A DNA stretch of 64,000 nt from JBMNGH01 sp050949725. Lineage in GTDB: Bacteria; Bacillota; Thermosediminibacteria; Thermosediminibacterales; Tepidanaerobacteraceae. Made by a program: the position numbers and the translations under genes. The number at the start of each line of letters is the position of its first letter. Position 1 is the stretch's first letter. Positions 58,043 through 64,000 of this stretch are shown one piece after another. The notes under the pieces were generated by a model that did no database searches, was not told the DNA's origin, and was given only the letters and a program-made list of their open reading frames with translations. The stretch is taken from contig JBMNGH010000011.1 in NCBI GenBank assembly GCA_050949725.1, positions 328,770-392,769 on the forward strand. Direction: 5' to 3'.

Positions 58043-59563
58043 ATGATATTAGTTGACTTGGAAAAATGTCGAGGATGTGGGATTTGTGTAAAAAACTGTC
58101 CCCTCGAAGCTATTGAGCTAGTTGATAGAAAAGCTAAAACCAATGACAATTGTGTCGTTTGCGGTATTTGCTACAGAGTTTGTCCTTTCAAAGCCATTGA
58201 AAAAACTGAAGAAAGGGCTCCTGAAAACATTAGCTGTACCCACTGTCCGGTGAATTGCTCAATTCCTCCGGGTAAAACCGGCGCCTGTAAGAGGTATACC
58301 CATGTTAATGGTGAGCTGGTGCGCATTAGAAAGCTGGTAATAGAGGGGATAGCAACAGAAGCAGAAAATACCAAGCTGCCTTATAAACCTCTCATTACTG
58401 CTGTGGGCAGCGGAACCAATTATCCCTGTTCGAATCCCGCACCATATATTGTAAGTGAAAGTATAAATGGCGTCGATGTGGTCACTGTTGTTACTGAAGC
58501 ACCTTTAAGCTACAGCGGTGTCAAAGTTAAAATCGATACTAATTTTCATATTGGGGATGAAGGTGCAAAGGTAAGGCGAGAGGGTAAAGTTGTGGGAATG
58601 GTAACAACCGAAGAATATGGTTCTAAAATGCTGACTATCGGTGGTGCCAATCTTATAAGTGGCAGCAATGACGGTTTTCTGGTAGTCAGGACAATCGTGG
58701 ATTTGGTAAATGGACGTAGGGTGAAGTTAAAAATAGACAATGGCAGCACAATAGAAATACAGCAGGGCAAGCCGCCGGTTATCGGCGGGCAGGAAGAAAA
58801 ACTTATGAGGGTTGGTTGCGGAAGTGCAACTGTAGGCATGTTTGCCAGACAGCTGTCAAAAGTGGTGGATGAGGCCATTATTCTCGACTATCACATCATA
58901 GGTCTTTTATCAGAGCATATGGCAGGTAGGGCAGTCGGCATGAAATACAGCGGTGTAGTTCCCTATGGCCGAAAATCCACTGCAGGCAGATATTTCGGAA
59001 AAGCCGGTCTAGGATGGGGCGGAACTGAAATAACTGACCCAAAGGACGCCATAAAGTCCGTTGATATGAATATCGCCAGACCGGGAATGAAGATACTAGT
59101 TACCGAAACCACGGGTCAGAAAGCTGCACTTTTTGAGCTGCAAGAAGACGGCTCAGTAAGGCAGATTGAATTGACTCCCGATGTAGAGGAAGCCGTAAAA
59201 ACCATTGCTGATACCTGTGAGAAATCAATGGTATCCGTTATATATACGGGCGGCACAGGAGGAAGTGCAAGGGCGGGCGTAACTAATCTTCCTAAGGCTC
59301 TGACAGATGCAATACACAGGGAAGAAGTAAAGCTTAGCATTGCAGGTGCTCCCACTTATGTGCTACCAGGCGGTGGAATAAACTTTATGGTAGATGTCTC
59401 AAAAATGGTTCCCGAATCACTGACATGGGTTCCGACACCGGCTACGGTAGCACCGGTGGAATATACGATGACAAGGGAAAAATATGAGGAGATCGGCGGC
59501 CACACTGCTCATATCATGACTAAACAGGAATTGCTTGAGAAGCTGAAAAAAGAAGAGGCTTAA
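58043..59563 (+). CDS. hnr: 6-hydroxynicotinate reductase
   Basis: The 506-aa iron-sulfur flavoprotein starts with two ferredoxin-type [4Fe-4S] motifs (CRGCGICVKNCP, CVVCGICYRVCP), then a third Cys group (CTHCPVNCSIPPGKTGACKRY) that may hold the [2Fe-2S] cluster. The large C-terminal domain is family-specific. The E. barkeri homologue uses reduced ferredoxin and has covalently bound flavin. ATG 58043 follows GTAGGTGATC; the frame is open further back inside ena. The UPF0280 gene follows after 2 nt. Confidence 0.9.
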   Translation: MILVDLEKCRGCGICVKNCPLEAIELVDRKAKTNDNCVVCGICYRVCPFKAIEKTEERAPENISCTHCPVNCSIPPGKTGACKRYTHVNGELVRIRKLVIEGIATEAENTKLPYKPLITAVGSGTNYPCSNPAPYIVSESINGVDVVTVVTEAPLSYSGVKVKIDTNFHIGDEGAKVRREGKVVGMVTTEEYGSKMLTIGGANLISGSNDGFLVVRTIVDLVNGRRVKLKIDNGSTIEIQQGKPPVIGGQEEKLMRVGCGSATVGMFARQLSKVVDEAIILDYHIIGLLSEHMAGRAVGMKYSGVVPYGRKSTAGRYFGKAGLGWGGTEITDPKDAIKSVDMNIARPGMKILVTETTGQKAALFELQEDGSVRQIELTPDVEEAVKTIADTCEKSMVSVIYTGGTGGSARAGVTNLPKALTDAIHREEVKLSIAGAPTYVLPGGGINFMVDVSKMVPESLTWVPTPATVAPVEYTMTREKYEEIGGHTAHIMTKQELLEKLKKEEA

Positions 59564-59565
59564 CT

Positions 59566-60399
59566 ATGATACAAGTTCTGGAAGACGGTAGGGTTGTACT
59601 AAATCACGGTCCGATACAAATGCTATTGGATATAACGATAAATCACAGCAGGCAGCCAGAATTAGCTTTTACGGTATCCCAGTATATTGTAGACCAATTT
59701 AATCAGTTGCTACCTTATATTGACGCATGTAAAAGCCGAAAAAAGGGCGACACTATGCTGACTAATTATCCTCCGGTTTTAAAAAAGATGATGGAGGCAG
59801 TTCATATTTCCGGAGATATAAGCCTAACACCCCTTGCTGCCGTTGCAGGTTCCTTTGCTGATCTGGTACTGGAGAAAGCCATAGAATTGGGTGCGACAAG
59901 GGTTATAGCAAACAACGGAGGCGATATAGCCCTTTTCGATCTCGATGGTGAGCCGATTTATGTTGGAATTCCAATAGGAGCTGGTAATAGCAGCCTGACC
60001 TTGACAATTAAAAGAGAGGATAATATCCGTGGTATTTGTACCAGCGGGTTAGGCGGAAGAAGTTTTACGAAGGGCATCGCCACTGCGGCCGTTGCCCTTG
60101 CCCGCAGTGCCTCTATTGCTGATGCCTGTGCGACTCATCTGGGCAATGAAACCAATGTTGAGGATGAATGTATTGTACGCTGTTATGCGGAACAAATCGA
60201 TTCGGAAACGGATATTCCGGGTCATTTGATTACTTTGAAAGTTGGAAAACTCAGTAAAAAAAAGATATATACTGCACTGTTAAACGGCATAAATGCGGCA
60301 ACGAAATTATATGAAAACGAAATAATAAAGGGAGCGGTAATATGCATCGGGGATGAAGTGGTAATGGTTCCCGATGGGATAGCCAAAATAAAGAAATAA
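59566..60399 (+). CDS. UPF0280 family protein (ApbE-like fold)
   Basis: The 277-aa protein contains TPLAAVAGSFADLV and ANNGGDIALFD, the two regions that UPF0280 shares with ApbE-type FAD:protein FMN transferases (AGS.AD and NNGGDI). ApbE attaches FMN to Thr/Ser of target flavoproteins. It starts 2 nt after hnr, whose product is known in E. barkeri to contain covalent flavin. I therefore infer that this protein flavinylates Hnr, but UPF0280 members have no settled activity. Confidence 0.78.
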   Translation: MIQVLEDGRVVLNHGPIQMLLDITINHSRQPELAFTVSQYIVDQFNQLLPYIDACKSRKKGDTMLTNYPPVLKKMMEAVHISGDISLTPLAAVAGSFADLVLEKAIELGATRVIANNGGDIALFDLDGEPIYVGIPIGAGNSSLTLTIKREDNIRGICTSGLGGRSFTKGIATAAVALARSASIADACATHLGNETNVEDECIVRCYAEQIDSETDIPGHLITLKVGKLSKKKIYTALLNGINAATKLYENEIIKGAVICIGDEVVMVPDGIAKIKK

Positions 60400-60420
60400 T
60401 GGAGGAGGTTTTCAAGTATT

Positions 60421-61008
60421 ATGGATATAAAAATCAGGAAGTTTTATACATTTGTTGAGGAAATCAAAAGCGACGGTGGAAAGGAAATAGAAGGGAAGCC
60501 TCATATGAAGGCTGCTGCTGCCGTTGTGATCGAAAACCCATTTGCAGGTAGGTATGTAGAGGATTTATCACCGTTGATTGACTGGAGTGTGGAAATCGCA
60601 CCCGAATTGGTCCGAAAGGCTATTGCCGCCGCCGGCATGGATAGTAAAGAAGTGGAAAGCTACGGAAAAGCAGCTATTGTCGGGGGATCTGGAGAGTTAG
60701 AACATGCTGCAGCTCTGCTTCATCCGAAACTTGGCAAACCTTTTAGAGATGAAGTCAATGGTGGTAAGGCAATAATTCCCTCTGCTAAAAAGATGGGTTA
60801 TCCCGGATGTCCCATAGATGTTCCATTGCATTTTAAAGATGCTGCCTTCGTTAGATCTCATTTTGATGCAATGGAAGTAAGGGTACCTGATGCACCAAGG
60901 GACAACGAGATAGTTTTAATACTTGCAATTACCAACTGCGGTAGACCTCATTCTAGAGTCGGAGGGCTCACAAAGGAAGAGGCAAAATGTGAAGACGGTC
61001 TGAGGTAA
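60421..61008 (+). CDS. DUF1185 (amino-acid-synthesis family) protein
   Basis: The 195-aa protein shows the DUF1185/AA_synth pattern: AAAAVVIENPFAGRYVEDL, KAAIVGGSGELEHAAALLHPKLG, and FDAMEVRVPDAPRDNEIVLI. The family is found near catabolic and amidohydrolase genes; function unknown. It is the last gene of the nicotinate cluster, 21 nt after UPF0280, with AGGAGG about 12 nt before ATG 60421. A role with a pathway intermediate, such as isomerisation or repair, is speculation. Confidence 0.75.
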   Translation: MDIKIRKFYTFVEEIKSDGGKEIEGKPHMKAAAAVVIENPFAGRYVEDLSPLIDWSVEIAPELVRKAIAAAGMDSKEVESYGKAAIVGGSGELEHAAALLHPKLGKPFRDEVNGGKAIIPSAKKMGYPGCPIDVPLHFKDAAFVRSHFDAMEVRVPDAPRDNEIVLILAITNCGRPHSRVGGLTKEEAKCEDGLR

Positions 61009-61015
61009 TAAATAC

Positions 61016-61044
61016 TACCAGGTCAGGGAAATCCTGACCTGGTA
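61016..61044 (+). terminator. End of the nicotinate cluster
   Basis: Perfect 12-bp arms TACCAGGTCAGG and CCTGACCTGGTA with a 5-nt loop. No long T run, but the stem is very stable. Confidence 0.65.
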
Positions 61045-61119
61045 AAGGCAATCTAATTTGCCTAAACTATTGTTGTGAATGAAACTGTGGCCTCACTAAA
61101 GTCTTGAAGAGGGTCCGGC

Positions 61120-61148
61120 TTGACATGAGCGAAGAAAAATTTTATAAT
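61120..61148 (+). promoter_or_regulatory. Promoter of the tRNA cluster
   Basis: Perfect TTGACA (61120-61125), 17 nt, perfect TATAAT (61143-61148), about 42 nt before the first tRNA. Confidence 0.85.
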
Positions 61149-61189
61149 ATAAGCTGCATCTGTTATTGTTTAATTTAATAATTTTACTC

Positions 61190-61276
61190 GGAGGGGTGTC
61201 CGAGCGGTTTAAGGAGCTGGTCTTGAAAATCAGTGTCTCGAAAGAGCCGTGGGTTCGAATCCCACCCCCTCCGCCA
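61190..61276 (+). tRNA. tRNA-Ser (anticodon TGA)
   Basis: Acceptor GGAGGGG/CCCCTCC, discriminator G, encoded CCA, anticodon stem CTGGT/ATCAG with loop CTTGAAA, and a long variable arm typical of tRNA-Ser. Reads UCA. Confidence 0.95.
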
Positions 61277-61374
61277 TGACAGAATCAGATACTATAAGTC
61301 TGAAGCCAGAAGTAAGGATTGATACCTCAATATTCTTGGGTTCATTCTGATATCTGGAATCCAACAATTGATCA

Positions 61375-61469
61375 GGAGAGATGGCCGAGTAGGTCGAAGG
61401 CGGTCGCCTGCTAAGCGATTATACGGACTAAAATCCGTATCGAGGGTTCGAATCCCTCTCTCTCCGCCA
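61375..61469 (+). tRNA. tRNA-Ser (anticodon GCT)
   Basis: Acceptor GGAGAGA/TCTCTCC, anticodon loop CTGCTAA (reads AGC/AGU), long variable arm with ATACGGACT/AATCCGTAT pairing, encoded CCA. Confidence 0.95.
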
Positions 61470-61474
61470 TTTAT

Positions 61475-61551
<77 letters not shown>

Positions 61552-61570
61552 TATTATTTAATTTAATTAT

Positions 61571-61647
61571 GCGCCCGTAGCTCAGGTGGATAGAGCAGCG
61601 GTTTCCTAAACCGCGTGCCGGGGGTTCGAGTCCTCCCGGGCGCACCA
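61571..61647 (+). tRNA. tRNA-Arg (anticodon CCT)
   Basis: Acceptor GCGCCCG/CGGGCGC, anticodon stem GCGGT/ACCGC with loop TTCCTAA, encoded CCA. Reads AGG. Confidence 0.95.
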
Positions 61648-61671
61648 TAATAAAAGGATAGTTGCTGTAGC

Positions 61672-62151
61672 ATGTCGACAAGAGATATAAGCAGTGATTT
61701 TTATTTCATGCGTGAAGCGCTAAAACATGCCGAAAGGGCATTTGAATTGGATGAAGTGCCTGTTGGAGCGGTTATAGCTTCAGCAGAACACGGTGTTATC
61801 GCATCAGCCCATAATATGCGGGAAATGTTGCAAGACGCTACAGCACACGCTGAACTGATTGCGATTAAAAAAGCATGTGAGATTTTGGGCAGTTGGAGGC
61901 TTGTGGGGTATAGTCTTTATGTGACATTAGAGCCTTGCCCCATGTGTGCGGGAGCGGCAATATTGTCAAGAGTCGATAAGATAGTTTTTGGTGCTCATGA
62001 TCCAAAAGCGGGTGTTTGTGGTAGCCTATTAAATCTGCCACAAGATGAGAGATTTAACCATAGGCCCGTAGTAGTTTCCGGTGTGTTGGCAGAAGAGTGT
62101 GCTGATATTTTGAAGCGGTTTTTCCAAAAAAAAAGAAGTCATGAGCTATGA
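61672..62151 (+). CDS. tadA: tRNA-specific adenosine deaminase
   Basis: The 159-aa cytidine-deaminase-fold enzyme has the zinc motif HAE (TAHAELIAI) and PCPMCAGA. It converts A34 to inosine in tRNA-Arg(ACG), which is encoded just upstream in the same cluster. ATG 61672 lies 25 nt after the tRNA-Arg(CCT) gene, so it is probably transcribed with the tRNAs. The PPxxxx-type start is weakly supported (TTGCTGTAGC precedes). Confidence 0.93.
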   Translation: MSTRDISSDFYFMREALKHAERAFELDEVPVGAVIASAEHGVIASAHNMREMLQDATAHAELIAIKKACEILGSWRLVGYSLYVTLEPCPMCAGAAILSRVDKIVFGAHDPKAGVCGSLLNLPQDERFNHRPVVVSGVLAEECADILKRFFQKKRSHEL

Positions 62152-62263
62152 TTTAAAGACAAGTATTATATGAAAACATAAGTAACATTGAACAGAAGTA
62201 ATCGAAACGGCTGATACATGAGATTTATCTGACGTCTGATTTTGGATATCAGATACCTAATCC

Positions 62264-62354
62264 GGAGAGATGGCCGAGAGGTTGAAGGCGCTCGCCTCGA
62301 AAGCGAGTGGGCGGCAAATCCGTCCCGTGAGTTCGAATCTCACTCTCTCCGCCA
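62264..62354 (+). tRNA. tRNA-Ser (anticodon CGA)
   Basis: Acceptor GGAGAGA/TCTCTCC, anticodon stem CTCGC/GCGAG with loop CTCGAAA, long variable arm, encoded CCA. Reads UCG. Confidence 0.95.
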
Positions 62355-62413
62355 TAACCATAACAGAAGAAAAAGAAGCAGGTTAGGCAGAATCAAATAT
62401 CGAAAACTTATCC

Positions 62414-62508
62414 GGAGAGATGGCTGAGCTGGTCGAAGGCGCGCGACTGGAAATCGCGTAACCGTGTTCAAACGCGGTTCGAGGGTTCGAATCCCTCTCT
62501 CTCCGCCA
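62414..62508 (+). tRNA. tRNA-Ser (anticodon GGA)
   Basis: Acceptor GGAGAGA/TCTCTCC, anticodon stem CGCGA/TCGCG with loop CTGGAAA, long variable arm, encoded CCA. Reads UCC/UCU; it is the likely effector of the serS T-box (specifier TCC). Confidence 0.95.
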
Positions 62509-62688
62509 CTATGAAAATAGAAGGCTTTGCCTGGATTGGTAGAGCTTTTTGTTGCTATTTCGGGACGTATATAATCGCAGGACCTTATAGTTTAAAAAGA
62601 GAAAGGCTGCAAACTGAAGTTGGCATCCATACAAAAGCCTCAAAGAACAAAAATGATAAAGATATCTAAAGTTCAAAATATAAAATAA

Positions 62689-62741
62689 GGATAAGCATTT
62701 ACCATTTCACAAAAATGGCAAGATTGCTTATCCTCTTTTAC
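62689..62741 (+). terminator. Terminator after the tRNA cluster
   Basis: GGATAAGCA and TGCTTATCC arms, with an inner CCATTT/AAATGG helix, followed by TCTTTTA. The surrounding gap 62509-62847 contains no gene I can see. Confidence 0.75.
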
Positions 62742-62847
62742 TTTGCTCATATATTTCATTTTCCTTATGTAGCATCGGTTCAAGACACATTACAGAACGT
62801 AATGTTTACTTTGAACATCTGTGTTGCGACTGCCCAGAACGTTTAAT

Positions 62848-63228
62848 CTATTTTAACTCTGCTTTCCACAACCCGTGAAGATTGCAGTAAGCGTATACAT
62901 CGGCATTTGTTTTATCACAAAACACTGCTTTTGGCTCATTAGCCGGAGTCAGTGAAATCCTTTCTGTACCTTCGTCACCGACTACGGCAATCCATTCTAT
63001 ATAATGCTCCTGAAGCATAGGATGTGGGTCCGAACCAACCCGAACAGATATTTTTTCATTTTCCCTTACTGCCACGGGGATATGTTTTTCATAAGAAGCT
63101 TCTGTTGTATTTGCTTCTAATTTGGTCATCGGTTGACCACAACAAACAAGCTGCCCTCCTCCATCTTTTATAAGGCCTACCTGGTTTCCACAGATTTCAC
63201 AAAGGAAAAAAGCTACTTTTGCTTTCAT
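62848..63228 (-). CDS. Desulfoferrodoxin (superoxide reductase, 2Fe type)
   Basis: The 126-aa protein has an N-terminal desulforedoxin domain (CEICGNQ ... LVCCGQP, FeS4 site) and a C-terminal superoxide reductase domain with EKHIP and the CNLHGLW motif that binds the catalytic iron. It reduces superoxide to peroxide without making oxygen. ATG 63228 follows AAAGGAG; 13 earlier in-frame codons overlap the ribosome-binding site. It is 42 nt after the rubrerythrin gene and works with it: the peroxide formed is removed by rubrerythrin. Confidence 0.93.
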   Translation of the reverse strand: MKAKVAFFLCEICGNQVGLIKDGGGQLVCCGQPMTKLEANTTEASYEKHIPVAVRENEKISVRVGSDPHPMLQEHYIEWIAVVGDEGTERISLTPANEPKAVFCDKTNADVYAYCNLHGLWKAELK

Positions 63229-63270
63229 ACAATTTTCTGCTCCTTTCTGATATTCTAGTTTTGTCAAAAA

Positions 63271-63804
63271 CTAATAATTCTCTTTTCTGACTTCGAAGAA
63301 GCCTTGCGGATGTGCACAAACCGGGCAAATATCAGGTGCTTTTTTGCTTACGAGAAGATGACCGCAGTTGCGGCATTCCCACAATATTTCTTCTGCTTTT
63401 TCAAAAACTTGTTTCGTTTTGATATTTTTTAGGAGCTTGCGGAATCTTTCCTCATGAGCCTTCTCGATCTCTGCAACCATTCTAAACTGTTCGGCCAGTT
63501 CAGTAAAACCTTCTTTTTCTGCGTCCTCAGCAAAGTCTTTATACATTTCAGTCCATTCATACTTTTCGCCTTCGGCTGCACTAAGTAAATTTTGTGTAGT
63601 GTCTCCAAGTTCCCCAAGAGCTTTAAACCAAAGTTTTGCGTGCTCTTTCTCATTGTTTGCGGTCTCTTCAAAGATTGCAGCGATTTGCTGATAACCTTCC
63701 TTTCTTGCCACGGATGCGAAGTATGTATACTTGTTTCTTGCCTGAGATTCACCTGCGAATGCTTCCATCAAGTTTTTCTCTGTTTTGGTTCCTTTAAATT
63801 TCAT
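63271..63804 (-). CDS. rbr: Rubrerythrin
   Basis: The 177-aa protein has a ferritin-like diiron domain (FAGESQARNKY, EETANNEKEHAKLW, EIEKAHEERFRKLL: the Glu and His ligands of the diiron site) and a C-terminal rubredoxin domain (CRNCGHLL ... CPVCAHPQGFF). It reduces hydrogen peroxide with rubredoxin or NADH-derived electrons. AAGGGGAGATG precedes the start. First gene of the operon with superoxide reductase. Confidence 0.94.
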   Translation of the reverse strand: MKFKGTKTEKNLMEAFAGESQARNKYTYFASVARKEGYQQIAAIFEETANNEKEHAKLWFKALGELGDTTQNLLSAAEGEKYEWTEMYKDFAEDAEKEGFTELAEQFRMVAEIEKAHEERFRKLLKNIKTKQVFEKAEEILWECRNCGHLLVSKKAPDICPVCAHPQGFFEVRKENY

Positions 63805-63938
63805 ATTTTCATCTCCCCTTATTTATATTTAAGTTATTTAATGAAAAATTAATATTGCTCTTTAAAATATTTTTCAAGGCAGTGGCGAATATGTTTAACA
63901 CTATAATCAAAATCGAAGCTATTAAATGCAAATAAGTA

Positions 63939-63975
63939 TTATTATTATATTAAGCGTTTTATATGGTTTTGTCAA
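63939..63975 (-). promoter_or_regulatory. Promoter of rbr-SOR with a PerR-like box
   Basis: On the minus strand TTGACA (63970-63975), 17 nt, TAATAT (63947-63952). The plus-strand 15-mer TTATTATTATATTAA (63939-63953) covers the -10 and agrees with the PerR box TTATAATNATTATAA at 11 of 14 fixed positions. AT-richness makes this suggestive only. Confidence 0.4.
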
Positions 63976-64000
63976 GACATAATTTCATAATCATTAGAAA

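Noticed and set aside
62242..62427. Protein-coding frame across two tRNA genes
   Set aside because: It is wholly explained by tRNA-Ser(CGA) and the start of tRNA-Ser(GGA). The frame at 61292-61489 on the minus strand is likewise tRNA antisense.

Overview
The window looks like a chromosome segment of a low-GC, anaerobic, Gram-positive member of the Clostridia. Indicators are the ctsR-mcsA-mcsB-clpC-radA operon, a Fur/PerR regulator with an RCKP rubredoxin-like protein, rubrerythrin plus superoxide reductase, a B12-dependent (class II) ribonucleotide reductase, a serS T-box, SD-rich AGGAGG sites and frequent TTG/GTG starts. A thermotolerant lineage such as Thermosediminibacterales (Tepidanaerobacter-like) is a plausible guess, but the species cannot be fixed from this sequence alone.

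Layout. 0-4 kb: hairpin repeats, a patatin-like lipase, a decayed YtrA-type ABC locus whose repressor and operator survive, and an RCKP/PerR pair. 4-9.6 kb: nrdJ carrying two homing-endonuclease inteins, behind a pair of candidate NrdR boxes. 9.8-14.7 kb: a half-size GDT1 transporter, a second pair of hairpin repeats, guaB with a structured upstream region, and an EF-G paralogue. 14.7-20.7 kb: ctsR-mcsA-mcsB-clpC-radA with a CtsR box. 20.7-29.2 kb: AIR-synthase-like protein with an ECF S component, a 2-hydroxyacyl-CoA-dehydratase-like protein with its fused activator, T-box and serS, DUF1540 and an ion-transporter-superfamily permease. 29.4-32.9 kb: tRNA-Thr, a copper-amine-oxidase-N pseudogene, a c-di-GMP-I riboswitch in front of a split (RsoA/SigO-like) sigma factor operon, and a pilin-like protein. 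32.9-40.1 kb: an ARG-box-preceded amino-acid ABC operon with an ornithine-cyclodeaminase-family enzyme, then DUF503, a VanZ remnant, an L,D-transpeptidase and an M1 peptidase.

40.4-61.0 kb is the centrepiece: an apparently complete nicotinate fermentation island matching the pathway worked out in Eubacterium barkeri. A sigma-54 activator faces a near-perfect -24/-12 promoter. Then come hgd, hmd, dmdA, dmdB, mgm, mii, a MutL/GlmL-like ATPase, dml and an EIIC-like membrane protein, followed by ndhF-ndhS-ndhL-ndhM, ena, hnr, a UPF0280 (ApbE-like) protein and a DUF1185 protein. Together they take nicotinate through 6-hydroxynicotinate, tetrahydro-6-oxonicotinate, formylglutarate, hydroxymethylglutarate, methyleneglutarate, methylitaconate, dimethylmaleate and dimethylmalate to pyruvate plus propionate. 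The EIIC-like protein (candidate importer), the UPF0280 protein (candidate flavin transferase for Hnr), the MutL-like ATPase and DUF1185 are the parts with no settled role.

61.2-62.5 kb is a tRNA cluster (four Ser and two Arg isoacceptors) around tadA, and the window ends with a superoxide reductase/rubrerythrin operon on the minus strand. Three genes (second ABC permease, sigma-54 regulator, MutL-like ATPase) each carry one single-base indel in a short homopolymer. These may be sequencing errors or real lesions.
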